Shown here one piece after another: positions 1 to 10,117 of a stretch of 64,000 nucleotides of DNA. A program made the translations under genes and the position numbers. Source of the DNA: Prorocentrum cordatum (taxonomy: Eukaryota > Sar > Dinophyceae > Prorocentrales > Prorocentraceae); the NCBI GenBank assembly GCA_963575745.1, contig CAUYUJ010016149.1, forward strand, positions 311,654-375,653. The letters are read 5' to 3'. Under the pieces are notes generated by a model. It did no database searches, was not told where the DNA came from, and saw nothing but the letters and a program-made list of their open reading frames with translations. Position 1 is the first letter of the stretch. Each line of letters starts with the position of its first letter.

Positions 1-822
1 ACTTATCCATTGTGATGTCTCCCAACGGCAACGCCCCGGCCTCCATGAAAGTGACGATATGTTCCAAGGGCCAGTCAAAATAAGTGTTTGCTAATCGGAG
101 GCCCAATCCAAAGCAACACTCAAGCAGCAGATCTCGATTAGGTACTTCGACTTGGTGGAGTGCTCGCCTTCCCCAAGTAAATGGCCCTACAACTTCTGAT
201 TCTCCAATGTCCGCCTGCCCGATTCTCGCATTCATGTCCCCCATGATGATTTTACCAGCTGTCGCTGAGCAGATCCGGAACTCGGAGTCCAGGGCTCTCC
301 AGAATTCTCGTCTCTCCGGCAACGGTTTCAAGTTGTGGGGAGCGTACTTGCAGAAGATCCCGAACACGCGGTTGCCGATCTTGATTTTGAATTGGGCCAT
401 TATGTCTGAGATTTGCTTGTGCGATTTGATGAAAGGCGCATGGCTTGGAGAGACTATGACGCCAACCCCAGACCACGACATGCCATCCGCATCCGCACCT
501 GAAAGAATTATGCAGCTCCCTGTGTTTTCGTCGTCATAGTCTTCAGCTTTCGTCTTCCGTGTTTCTTGCATGCTTAAGATATGGATGTCGTTTTTCTCCA
601 TGTGATGAATTAGTTCTACAAGTTTCTGGTCGGTAAGGCCACTAACATTCCAAATGGCACAGCGTGCATGACCTTGAGGTTCCCGACTGTGGTTGCTGGC
701 TGAGGCCCCAGAAGGATAGTTGGTATCTTTGCCCAGCTCGCCCTTCCAAGGATAAATCGATTTGGGTAATCTTCCGAGGGCAGCGGTCCCGGAAGGTGAA
801 ACGGCCCTACGCCCATGGCACC
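1..822 (-). pseudogene. LINE endonuclease domain (exonuclease-endonuclease-phosphatase fold), partial
   Basis: Open on the minus strand from about 820 to the window edge. Family motifs in order: AIWNVSGL (catalytic Asn region, about 645-668), LSMQETR (catalytic Glu), GVGVIVSPS, IGNRVFGIFCKYAPH, and KIIMGDMNARIG (the Asp/Asn pair). These are the hallmarks of the APE-type endonuclease that nicks target DNA for target-primed reverse transcription in non-LTR retrotransposons. Close relatives include proteins often annotated as craniofacial development protein 2-like. The C-terminal Asp and the Ser-Asp-His motif lie beyond the window. No stop occurs within this stretch, so the domain itself is intact as far as visible, although TGA codons upstream separate it from the N-terminal ORF. 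Confidence 0.8.
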
Positions 823-1854
823 ATCATTTTCCTTTCCCCGTGCCTTTGCTCATCATTCGAGCCCGGCTCTGCTCGAGGCGGCCTTTTGCTTTCTGCTGGA
901 TGTCTCCCCACTCCTGTGATTTGTGAAGCTCTTCCCAAGTAGCCCAATCCGGATCAGTCCATTGAATGGTAAGGTCGTTGTTGACAATTTTTGCCGTCAT
1001 GACCGTTTTCCCACCTGCTTTTCAAATCCCAGTGCCTGTGTCAACTTTGAAGTATTTCTTGTCGAGCCCCCACTGCGACAACACGTACTTCGAATTTCGA
1101 ACTTCGATAGGGCAATCAAGGTTGCACCACGCCCGCCGGCTCCCCTCTTTAGGTTTTTCGATTTTGGAGCAGAGGTCCTCCAAGTGTGTCTGAGCCTTCT
1201 GCGCCGCTGTGGCCGTGCCGAGCTCGATGAACATCATGCCTTTGAACTCTTCCTCCGGCGGCCCGTAGATCTTCGTAGGGGCGTCGATCTTGACGTCCCG
1301 CAATGCTTGTTGAGCCCAATGTTCTGCCTCTTTGAGTATAGGGTGCGGTAAACCGCCGAGCACGATGGTCAATGTATCTTCCGATAGTGTCGACGGCTTC
1401 CGGAGTTCAGAGACTTGGCGTTCCAGGTCCTGGAGCTTATCTTCGAGCTCCGTGTCCCCCGATCGCGCAGACATTGCAGATGCGCTTCTCGCCGAAGCTG
1501 GCCTGGACGGGTTCGTCTCCAGCGCCTCGACCCTCCTCCTGATGTCGTCCATCGCGGTCTTCAGCGGGGGGCCACGGCTTCCTGGAGGTCCTTCTGAGAG
1601 ACTCCGTGCGCCTTGATGGCCTCGATGTCCACCTGGATCGGCCGCAACTCCTGCTTCAGGATCTTGCCGAGGGCCCCCATCGTGACGGGCTTCCCTGCTG
1701 AATTGGCGCCGCTCGCCGCCCCATCTGCTGCAAGATGATGTTGGAACTGATCTTGGATAGCTCGAGGTCCTTCTTCGTCAACTTTGAGTGGTGAGCTTCC
1801 CGTGCGTGGTACTTTATCTGCTGATCTGAGTACCCCCTTCACTGGAGTCCCCAT
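823..1854 (-). pseudogene. LINE N-terminal ORF (coiled-coil / nucleic-acid-binding region), broken
   Basis: Begins MGTPVKGVL at 1854 and continues to about residue 95. It then needs a one-base frame change in the G6 run (about 1566) to enter the segment starting MDDIRRRVEALET. A charged heptad-like stretch (KLQDLERQVSEL) suggests a coiled coil. Next come TIVLGGLP and GMMFIELG, which match TAVIGNLG and NMLFMEFL in the copy at 39959-40738. A TGA at 1022-1024 interrupts the frame before a conserved tail (QWTDPDWATWEEL, compare CTWTTGDLAEWEDL at about 40600). The tail is basic and Gly/Lys-rich up to a second TGA near 830. The likely role, by analogy with LINE ORF1 proteins, is binding element RNA. 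That role is inference; the family match is seen directly. Confidence 0.65.
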
Positions 1855-1939
1855 GTGGTGCTTTTCCGCCGGTATCCTCGCGTGTATGGCCAGAGGGACA
1901 AGCGCCCAGAAGCAATCGAAACCTGCGCAGTAATAGAAA

Positions 1940-1996
1940 GGGAATGTAGGGGATGTAGGGAATGTAGTGATGTAAGGGATGTAAGGGATGTAATGT
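1940..1996. repeat. Short tandem repeat, GGGATGTA-type
   Basis: About six imperfect units of 8-10 bp (GGAATGTAG, GGGATGTAA) lie in the leader region between the spliced-leader relicts and the LINE start codon. Confidence 0.6.
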
Positions 1997-2020
1997 CTCA
2001 GGGCCGCTCACGCCCTCTCG

Positions 2021-2041
2021 CTTGAGTATACTTGAGCCAAG
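2021..2041 (-). other. Truncated tandem DinoSL tail relicts
   Basis: Downstream of the main relict on the minus strand, TTGGCTCAAG (2031-2040) repeats the last ten bases of the leader, and CTCAAG (2021-2026) repeats its last six. Progressively shorter leader tails behind a fresh leader are the expected trace of repeated rounds of trans-splicing and retroposition (cDNA recycling, described in dinoflagellates). The six-base match alone would be weak; its position makes it plausible. Confidence 0.6.
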
Positions 2042-2048
2042 CAGAAGG

Positions 2049-2069
2049 CTTGAGCCAAAATGGCTCGGT
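2049..2069 (-). other. DinoSL spliced-leader relict
   Basis: The minus strand reads ACCG-AGCCATTTTGGCTCAAG. The known 22-nt dinoflagellate spliced leader is DCCGTAGCC followed by ATTTTGGCTCAAG with D = T, A or G; here D is A and one T is missing. A chance match of 21 of 22 bases is not plausible. It is positioned like an mRNA 5' end, directly upstream of the LINE leader and ORF on the same strand, so it records trans-splicing of the element RNA before reverse transcription. Confidence 0.88.
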
Positions 2070-2735
2070 GTCTTTTATTTTTCAAGGTTCTCAGACTTAG
2101 CGATGAAGAGGAACGTTATATAGGTTGCCCCTTCGGTGTGACGTCCACCAATGTCCACTACCAGAATTAACCATAGCTGAGGGGACTCTCATGGCGATGG
2201 TCCCAGCAACACCTCCAAGGCCACGCGGTAGGGCAGCGGCCTGTTGGGAGGGAGTCATGGCGCCTGTAGCCACATTAATCCAGGCATGCACCTCGCGAGC
2301 GAATTCGCGGAAAGGCACGTTGTTGGTTGGATCACAGCGGGGGCCGGCAGTGCGCGCGTCGTCTGCACCTCGTTGCATGTGTCCAACAGCACGTCCGGGA
2401 GCGACCCGGAGGATACCAAACAGAGTGACACTAATCCAGTGGCCTCGTAGGCCGGGGTCGGTTATTGGGTGCTGTTGTTTGGTGGTAGACGTTGCTGTCA
2501 GTTTGCCAGGAGGTGCAGGTGGCGCGATGTCATAACGTATGTGATCATGCATAGCCTCTTCGGAAAAAATGCCAATTGGCGTTGGTGGGTGGGCTTTAGG
2601 AGTACAGTAGCGCAGAGATGTTGGGTTCAGGTAGGATGCGCCTGCGTGAGCAAAGGCTTCAGTGCAAGTGTCCTTGCGATGGCCATGGTCTCCTCCGCGT
2701 AGAGCCACTGCGCCGTGGCGGCCCACCATATCCAT
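2070..2735 (-). pseudogene. LTR-retrotransposon Gag fragment, interrupted by the LINE
   Basis: A 212-codon minus-strand ORF ending at 2097. Its C-terminal half (FREFAREVHAWINV, MTPSQQAAALPRGLGGVAG, IAMRVP) resembles the capsid-like region of gag polyproteins of dinoflagellate LTR retrotransposons, which have a conserved Trp helix followed by a QQ..ALxxxLxGxA segment. After IAMRVP the similarity appears to continue in another frame (GGRHTEGATYITFLF, then SENLE) to about 2075, which suggests one frameshift. The similarity stops exactly where the spliced-leader relict of the LINE begins, so the LINE landed inside this gag. The assignment rests on remembered family patterns, not on a search. Confidence 0.5.
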
Positions 2736-3079
2736 GGTCTACCAGATCGCGCCGCTGATAGCAAGGATTAGAGCTAGAGCTGGCCACCAGCGGCCAGCTC
2801 CGTCACCGAGTTTAATGCGAGGTGGTAGGCCCAACCAAATACTACGCCTTGGGCGTAGTATCCGACGAACCTGTTGTCTCGTAGTAGCGGTAGGGCAAGA
2901 GATGACAGATGGCCGCGTGAGCGGCAAGGTGACATCTCAAGGGACTGTTGTCCGCATCGGTGTCGAGTGGCGTGTCGCGGCGCGGCACGGTCATGCAGGC
3001 GGCCGGAGTTTAGAACCCAAACGGCCGCGGACAAACTCTCGCTAACCCTCGGCTTTGCCTTTCCTCCTTCAGAGTCGTG
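2736..3079. other. Non-coding or unrecognised stretch
   Basis: No recognisable gene. Minus-strand reading frames here are open in patches (for example GYYAQGVVFGWAYHLALN near 2830) and could be upstream gag or leader sequence of the LTR element, but nothing diagnostic is visible. Confidence 0.4.
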
Positions 3080-3245
3080 GAGGCGTTTTGCAGCGTCTTG
3101 GGGCGTCTTGGCAGTCTCGGGGGCCTCTTGGAGCGTTTTCGGTGCCTCGGGGGAGCCTCTCGGGGTCCTTTGGGGGGCCGCTAGGGAGCCTCTTGGGGGA
3201 CTCTTGGGGTTTCCTGGGCGCCTCCGGGGATCCTTGTTGGGGCAG
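3080..3245. repeat. Degenerate GGGGCCTCTTGG-type repeat, copy 1
   Basis: Irregular units of about 20-40 bp built on GGGCCTCTTGG / GGGCGTCTTGG. The same family occurs at about 27300-28110, 57690-57790 and 61720-61990. Confidence 0.6.
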
Positions 3246-3403
3246 TCATGGGAGCCTTGGTGGCCCTGCTGCAGGTTTCCGAGGTGGGTAGGTGGGGTGG
3301 AGAAGGGGGAGTGGAGGGGGTGTGGAAGAGGGGGGGAGGGGGCGTGGAGTGGTTGGGGGTTGAGGAGGGGGGCGGGCCATGCCATTGGCACGCGTTTGCC
3401 TTT

Positions 3404-3690
3404 ATGTTGCCATGCTGTTGCCATGCCATTGCCATGCTCTTGTCACGCAGCTACCGTGCAGCTGCCATGCAGTTGCCATGCAGTTGCCATGCAATTGCCA
3501 TGCGATTGCCATGCTATTGCCATGCTGTTGCCATGCTATTGCCATGCAGTTGTCATGCGTTTGTGATGCTATTGCCATGCCGTTGCCATGCCATTGCCAT
3601 GCCATTGCCATGATGTCATGCAGTTGCCATGCCGCTGCTATGCCATTGCCATGCAGTTGTCATGCTGTTTCCGTCCGATTGCCATGGCAC
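3404..3690 (+). repeat. 11-bp minisatellite, array I (TTGCCATGCNG)
   Basis: About 25 units of an 11-bp motif, TTGCCATGC followed by two variable bases. Since 11 is not a multiple of 3, each reading frame cycles through all three phases and yields an 11-residue repeat on each strand. No unit contains a stop, so spurious ORFs arise on both strands. Confidence 0.92.
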
Positions 3691-4160
3691 GGGTGTTCGA
3701 GTGTGCGCGGCGCCACGGCGGGAACCCTATTCTGAAACTGACCGCCATCCATCCGTCTAACCTTAAGTCGGGCGTGTCCTTCTGCAGGAGGAATCTCCAA
3801 CAAAAGTCAAACATAGCCTGGGGACGATTTTGTTTTACCAGTTTGAATATGTGTTTGTTTTTTTGGTATATTTTCAGCCGTCCAAGATCCGCCTGTATGG
3901 GGACATGCCCGACCAAAGTCTAACCGTTGGGAAGTTGGAGGACCAAGATGTTTGGCACCAAGAGGGTAGTCCCATTTTGCGAACGAACGAAGGCCAGTGC
4001 GCGCAGCGCCAAGGCGAGAGTCCATTTCTGGAGACCTCCCCCCACCCGTGCGGACCGCCCGAACGACCAGGCCGGAGGTGCGATCTAGAAGGAAGAGGGT
4101 TGAAGGATAAGGATGCGGTCGGGGTGATCAGGTAGGTGATCGGAGACCAATCCGTGGCAA
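3691..4160. other. Spacer with a copy of a dispersed GCGGCGCCACGGCGG module
   Basis: No gene recognised. Bases 3697-3757 (GTGCGCGGCGCCACGGCGGG and the following CCGCCATCCATCCGT) match several degenerate copies at 61265-61580. The rest is unique DNA without a convincing ORF. Confidence 0.5.
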
Positions 4161-4161
4161 C

Positions 4162-4186
4162 TGCCATGGCAGCCGCTGCCATGGCA
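4162..4186. repeat. Perfect 25-bp palindrome
   Basis: TGCCATGGCAGC, one central C, then its exact reverse complement. It contains the GCCATGGC core that also underlies the neighbouring 11-bp satellite. Confidence 0.85.
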
Positions 4187-4238
4187 ACGAGGGCAGCATT
4201 TGCCGTGGCGGCTGCGGCCAGATCTGGCAATGGCAGTA

Positions 4239-4279
<41 letters not shown>

Positions 4280-4310
4280 AATGATGATGATGATAATGAT
4301 GACAATGATT

Positions 4311-4349
<39 letters not shown>

Positions 4350-4489
4350 GCAATGATGATAATGATGATAATGATGATGATGATGATGATGATGATACTG
4401 ATGATGATGATTATGATGATGATGATGATGATGATGATAATGATAATGATGATGATGATGATGATAATGATGATGACGATGATGATGAG
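4239..4489. repeat. (GAT)n trinucleotide microsatellite
   Basis: About 250 bp of GAT with scattered AAT, ACT and GGC variants, giving poly-Asp, poly-Met, poly-His or poly-Ile frames that are not genes. It is bracketed by TGCCATGGCAGC-like palindromic sequence and interrupts the two 11-bp satellite arrays. Confidence 0.95.
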
Positions 4490-4596
4490 CCATGGCAGCT
4501 GCTGCCAGGGCTCCGCAGAGCGAGCGGTGCCACGGACCGTCTCGGGCAAGTTCCTGGGGCGCGCTGTCCGTGCCCGTGGCCGGCGCATGTGACGGT

Positions 4597-7500
4597 GCTA
4601 TGCTATTGCTACGCGGCTGCCATGCAATTGCCATACAGTTGCCATGCTGTACCATGGCAACAGCGAGGCAATTGCCATGCAGTTGCCATGATGTTGCCAT
4701 TGCCACGCAGGTGCCCCGCAGCTGCCACGCAGTTGTCATGTTGTTGCAATGCCATTGCCATGCTGTTGCCAGACTGTAGCATGGCAGCACGGGAACTGCA
4801 TGGCAATTGCCATGCCGTTGCCACGCCGTTGCAACGCTATTGCCATCCTGTTTTCATGCCATTGCCACGCAGTTGCCATGCTGTTGCCATGCTGTTGCCA
4901 TGCTGTTGTCAGGCTGATGCCATGCCGTTGCCATGCCGTTGCCATACCATTGCCATGCAGTTGCTACGCTGTTGCAGTACTGTTGCCGTGCCGTTGCCAT
5001 GCTGTTTCTGTGCTGTTGCCATGCTGTTGCCATGCTGTTGCCATGCTGTTGCCAGGCTGTTGCCATGCATTTGCCTGGCGGATGCGATGCTGTTGCCATG
5101 CTGCTACCGTGGTGTTGACACACTGCTGCCATGCTGTTACCATGCTGCTGTCACGCTGTTGCCATGCCGTTGCCATGCCCTGGCCATGCCATTCTCATGC
5201 TGTTGCCATGTTGTTGCTGGGCTATTGCCGTGCTGCAGCCATGCTGCTGCCCTGCTGTTGCTATGCCGTTGCCATGCTCCTCTATGCTGCTGCCATGCCG
5301 GTGCCATGCTGTTGCCATGTTGTTGCCATGCTGTTGCCATACTGTTGCCATGCCGTTGCCATGTCGGTGCCATGTTGTTGCCATGTTGTTGCCATGCTGT
5401 TGCCATACTGTTGCCATGCCGTTGCGATGCTGATGCCATGCCATTGTCATGCTGTTGTCATGCTGTTGCCTTGCCGAGGCCATGCCAATGCCATGCTCTT
5501 GCCATGATGTAAGCATGCTGTTGCAACTTAGTTGCCATGCTGTTGCCATGCCACTGCCATGCTGTTGCCAATGTGTTGCCATGCCGTTGCCATGGTGTTG
5601 CCATGCTGTTGCGGGCAGATGTGATGCTGTTGCAATACTGTTGCCATGCCGTAGCCATGCTCTTCCCATGCCATGACCATCCAGTTCACCATGCTGCTGC
5701 CATGCTGCTGCCATGCTGTTGCTATGCCGTTGCCATGCCGTTGCCATGCTGTCGTCATGTCATTCCCACGCTGTCGCTATGAGATCTCCATGCCATTGTC
5801 GTGCTGTTGCCATGCCATGCCCATATTGTTGCCATGCTGCTGTGGGGCTATTGCCGTGCTCCTGCCATGCCATTGCCATGCCGTTGCCATGCCGTTGCCA
5901 TGCCGTTGCCATGTTGTCTCCATGCTGCTGCCATGCTGCTGCGATGCCATTGCAATGCCGTTGCCATGCTGTTGCGGGGCAATTGCCGTGCTACTTCCAT
6001 GTTGTTGCCATGCCGTTGCCATGCCATCGACATGCCGTTGTCATGCCATTGCCATGCCGTTGCCATGCTATTGCCGTGCTGTTGCCATTACGTTGCCATA
6101 CTGTTGTCAAGCTGTATACATGCCATTGCCGTGCCGTTGCCATGTTGTTGCCATGCTGTCGTCATGCTGTTGCCATGCCATTGCCGTGCGTTTTTCCACG
6201 CTGTTGCCGTGCTGTTGCCATGCTGTTGCCATGCAGAGGCCATGTGTGTCCACGTTGTCATGCCTTTGCCATGTTGTTGTCATGCTGTTGCCATGTTCTT
6301 GTTATGCTGTTGCTTTGCTGTTGCCATGCCGTTGCCATGCCGTTGCCATGCTGTTGCCATTATGGTGCCATGCTGGTGCCATGCTGTCGCCATGCCGTTG
6401 CCGTGCAGTTTCCATGCTGTTGCCATCCTGTTTCCATGCCATTGCCATTCAGTTGCCACGCGGTTGCGGTGCTGTTGCCATGCTGTTGCCATATTGTTGC
6501 CATGCGGAGGCCATGCTGTTTCCACGATGTGGCCATGCCGTTGCCATGCCGTTGCCATGCCGTTCCCATGCTGTTCCCATGTTGTTGCCTTGCTGTGGCA
6601 ATGGTGTTGCCATGCTGATCCCATGCTATGGCCATGACGTTGCCATGCTGTTGCCATGCTGCCGCCATGTCGTTGTCATTTTTTTGCCACGGCGTTGCCA
6701 TGGTGTTGCCATGTTGTTGCCATGCTGTTTCCATACTGATGCCATGTGGCTTCCATGCAATTGCCATGCCGTTGTCATGCTGTTGCCATGCTGTTGTTGT
6801 GCCGTTGCCATGCGGCTGTCATGCTGTTGCCAATGCTGCTGCCATGCCACTGCCATGACACATGTCACGCTGTTGCCATGCCGGTGTCATGCTGTTGTGG
6901 GGTTATTGCCATGCTGTTGCCATGGTGCCGCCATGTCGTTGCCATGGTGTTGCCTTGCTGTTGCCACGTCCATGCCATGCTGCTGCCATGCTGTCGCCAT
7001 GCTGTTTCCATGCGATTGCCGTGCCGTTGCCATGCAGTTGCCATGCAGTTGCCATGCTGTTGCTGTTGCCATGCTTGTGCCACGCTGTTGCCGTGATGTT
7101 GCCATGCGGTTGCCATGCTGTTGCCATGCTGTTGCCATGTTGTTGCCGTGCCAATTCCACGCTGTTGCCATGCAGGGGCCATGTTTGTTTTTTTTTCCGA
7201 CGATGTTCCCATGCCGTTGCCATGCCCTTGCCATGCTATTGCCATGCCAGGTGCCATGCTGTTGCCATGCTGTTGCCATGCGGTTGCCATGTCGTTGGCA
7301 TGCTATTAATTACCCTGCGATTGTCATGCGATTGCCATGCAGTTCCCATCTGCTATTGCCATACGTTTGTCATGCGATTGCCATGCAGTTGCCACGCGAT
7401 CTCCATGCAGTTGCCATGCTAGTGTCATGCAGTTGCAATGCTATTGCCATGCAGTTGCCACGCAGTTGTCATTATAGTGCCCTGCAGTTGTCATGCTATT

Positions 7501-8331
7501 GACACGCAGTGGGCTTGCAGTTGCCATGACAGTGCCATGCGATTGCCATGCAGTTGACATGGTATTCCCATACTGTTGCCATGCGCTTGCAATTTAGTTT
7601 CCATGGTAGTGCCATGCAGGTGCCATGCAGTTGCCATGCTGTTGCCATGCAGTTGCCATGCTAATGCCATGCTGTTGCCATGCAGTTGCCATGATGTTGC
7701 CATGGGGTTGCCAGGCGATTGCCATGCAGGTTCCATGATATTGCCATGCCATTGTCATGCCGTTGCCATGCTATTGCCGTGCAGTTGCCATGTGTTTGCC
7801 ATGCCATTGACATGCAGTTGCCATGGTATTCCCATACTATTGCCATGCGATTGCCATGCAGTTGCCATGTGATTGCCATGCCGTTGCCATGCAGTTGTCA
7901 TGCAGTTGCCATGTCATTGGCATGCTATTGTCATGCAGTTGCCATGATATTGCCATGTAGTTGTCATGTTATTGCCATGCAGGTCCCATGCTATTGCCAT
8001 GCGATTGCCATGTGATTGCCATGCAGTTACCATGCTATTGTCATGCTCTCGCCATGCAGTTGTCATGCAGTTGTCATGCGATTGCCATGCAGTTGCCATG
8101 CTATTGCCATACTATCGCCATGCTGTTGCCATTATATTTTCATGCGATTGTCATGCAGCTTCCATGCAGCTGTCATGCAGTTGTCATGCTACTGCCATGC
8201 TGTTGTCATGCTATTGCCATGGTGCTGCCATGCAGTTGCCGTGCAGTTGCCATGATATGGCCATGCAGTTGCCATGCTATTGCCATGCAGCTGACATTCA
8301 GCTGCCATGCAGTTGCCATGCCGCATGGCAA
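4597..8331 (+). repeat. 11-bp minisatellite, array II (TTGCCATGCTG)
   Basis: About 330 units of the 11-bp motif TTGCCATGCTG. Domain structure is visible: units ending TG or CG dominate from 4860 to 7200, while units ending AG, TA or GA dominate from 7320 to 8330. Short orientation flips occur near 4650-4665 and 4780-4815. Long ORFs (one of 609 codons at 5673-7502) arise because no unit contains a stop on either strand; they read as 11-residue repeats such as MLLPCCCHAVA or MATAWQQHGNS. I do not call these proteins. Confidence 0.95.
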
Positions 8332-8395
8332 TAGCATGGCAGTAACATGGTAATAACATCGCAATATCCTGGCTATTTTATGGCATTCGCATGGC
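8313..8395 (-). repeat. Inverted end of the 11-bp array with a palindromic junction
   Basis: At 8313-8331 the motif TTGCCATGC meets its reverse complement across a single C. After it about six units run in the opposite orientation (GCATGGCAATA, GCATGGCAGTA) and decay by about 8395. Confidence 0.85.
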
Positions 8396-9587
8396 CACAG
8401 CGGGTCGACTAAAAGGGTAAAACCACATAGTTTTTTGAGGGGCTCCCTACGCCAGCCTGGCCGTGTCTGCAGTGCAGGCTGGCCCTCGAAAGGGACCTGT
8501 GCGCTTTGGGATGGTCTCTGCAGTCGGTCTCGATTGGGGTTGTGCAAGGAGGCTGGAGGAGGAGGAGGAGAAGGACGAGGAGAAGGAGGAGGAGGCGGAG
8601 GAAGAGGAGAAGCAGGAGGAGGATGAGGAGGAGAAGGGGGGGGGATATCGCGTGGGGCTGTGCCAGGAAGCTGGAGATGCGCAGGACGCGGCCAGCCTGG
8701 GCGAGCGCTGGACAGGTACACACACGTGGACCCGTCCCATGGCGGGGCACGCTGTGCTTCTGCACGCGTATCCAGCGCGTGGCCTCCGCATGTTCCAAAC
8801 GGGTCCGCCGTTTGTTTCTGTTCGCGCCACATGGGGCTCTGTACTGGAGCGGCGGTCACGGCCAGCACGGGGTCACAGAGCCCCGCTGGGGCACGGGGCC
8901 ACCACGGGGTCACGTCAGCCCCGCTGTGCTCCCGAAGGCTCCCCCCGAGGGCCCCCAGGAGGAGTCACACGACGTACTCGCCAGCACGGTTGTGTGACTG
9001 CCGCAAGCTGGCAACGCCGCAAAATAGACGCGGCCGTGTGGATTGCTTAGCTCCCGTTCGCTCCTCTCCTCTCCTCCTGCACGGCCAGGATTGTCTAGCT
9101 CCCTGCTAGGAATTGGGCTTCCCTCCCGCCCCTTTCCTCTCCTCTCGCCCCCAGCCCCCCTTGCCCCGGGCCCGCGGGGAGCGGGGCCCAGCGCTCCAGG
9201 CCGCCGCAGACTGGAGTCCCAGCAGGCGGGGCCAGAGGATCGCGCCGCATCGCCGATGCGGCTGGATTCGAAGGAGGAGGAGGAGGAGGAGGGTTCTTGT
9301 TCCGCCCCTACCTCGCCGCTGCATCGCCGACGCGTCTGCTTCGGATCCCGCTTGGGCGGCCTCCAAGCGCCAACCCAGGGGGTCTTCGCGGACCTCGGAG
9401 CAGACAAAGTACGGGCAGGAGCTTTGGCTTAGCGTGTCGCTCCGCCGGTTCTGTCCTACCACGCTTCGGCTCGACACGCTATCCACTTCCGCGCCCCCGG
9501 GTCGTCAGTGTCCCGAGCCTTTCCCAGCCTCCCGCCCCGCGGGACGGGGCGGCACGCTACCCGCTGGCAAGGCATGGCGTGTCGCCA
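8396..9587. other. GC-rich DNA without recognisable gene; GA-rich tracts
   Basis: A purine tract (GGAGGA/GAAGGA) lies at about 8553-8640, and a shorter GGA run at 9269-9291. Frames are open in places because of GC content, but no family motif is visible. Confidence 0.5.
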
Positions 9588-9637
9588 GGACCGCCGCAGC
9601 GACGCGCTATGCGGACCGCCGCAGCGACGCGCTATGC
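9588..9637. repeat. 25-bp tandem duplication
   Basis: GGACCGCCGCAGCGACGCG plus CTATGC occurs twice head to tail (9588-9612 and 9613-9637). A related pair, CTGCTTTCGGYCCTCTCGAG, flanks at about 9642 and 9700. Confidence 0.85.
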
Positions 9638-9857
9638 GACCTGCTGCTTTCGGCCCTCTCGAGGGGGGCAGCGCCGGTGGAGCTCCTGACCGTGAGAGGG
9701 ACGTGCTGCTTTCGGTCCTCTCGAGAGTGTTTCTTTATTGCTTGGGGCATGACGGGAATCATGGCCCCCGCCCCCCCCTATGACGTAACGCTCCCCCCCC
9801 TAAGTGCGCTCCAGGCACTGCCGCCGTGCGCATCGGGATCCGCATAGGTGTCCGCAT

Positions 9858-9945
9858 AGGTCGTCGTCGTCGTCGTCGTCGCTCGTCGCTCGTCGCTCGT
9901 CGCTCGTCGCTCGTCGCTCGTCGCTCATCGTCGTCGTGCGCGCGG
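9858..9945. repeat. (GTC)n and 7-bp GTCGCTC repeat
   Basis: A run of GTC triplets followed by about seven GTCGCTC heptamers, then TCATCGTCGTCGTGCGCGCG. The last string recurs at about 11416-11436, beside another (GTC)n run, so the two loci share a module. Confidence 0.85.
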
Positions 9946-10117
9946 ACGCGGCTGGAGCCTGATTTTCTTGTTTTGTTTTTTAATTCCGGGCCGATTACGG
10001 CAATCATCTGGGGGGGTGGAGGGGGGTGACGACGTCACCTTTTCGCGCCGTCGGCGCCTGGGAATGCTTAGGAATGGCCGAAGACAGGTAGCAGCAGCAT
10101 GAATGTGGCGATCTGCG

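Larger units (their letters stand above)
1..2069 (-). mobile_element. Non-LTR (LINE-type) retrotransposon, 5' part, cut by the window edge
   Basis: Reading on the minus strand from 2069, the element starts with a DinoSL relict, then a short leader, an N-terminal ORF (ATG at 1854), and an apurinic-type endonuclease that runs off the window at position 1. The N-terminal and endonuclease parts share one frame (codons with left coordinate congruent to 2 mod 3) over about 1.5 kb, interrupted by two TGA codons (1022-1024 and about 829-831) and preceded by a one-base frame change in a run of six G near 1566. Homology of the N-terminal part to the one at 39959-40738 on the plus strand shows a family. 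The 5' border coincides with the first base of the spliced leader, and the flanking DNA is an LTR-element gag, so this looks like a full-length 5' insertion. Reverse transcriptase, if present, lies outside the window. Confidence 0.8.

Noticed and set aside
1022-1024. TGA as a sense codon in the LINE frame
   Set aside because: Two in-frame TGA codons could suggest recoding, but TAA and TAG stops also interrupt related copies and dinoflagellate nuclear genes use the standard code, so decay is simpler.
4136-5512. 458-codon ORF with a poly-Asp segment
   Set aside because: Runs from (GAT)n into the 11-bp satellite; purely repeat-driven.
5646-5668. Spliced-leader match at GCCGTAGCCATGC
   Set aside because: Only CCGTAGCCAT agrees with DinoSL; it is a variant of the 11-bp satellite unit.
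5673-7502. 609-codon Cys-rich ORF and many overlapping ORFs in 3.4-8.4 kb
   Set aside because: They are translations of the 11-bp satellite, open in every frame of both strands. No start context, no non-repetitive domain, and composition is fixed by the repeat.
8463-9050. Glu-rich ORF with GC-rich tail
   Set aside because: Driven by a GA tract; all frames nearby are open because of GC content, and no motif is visible.
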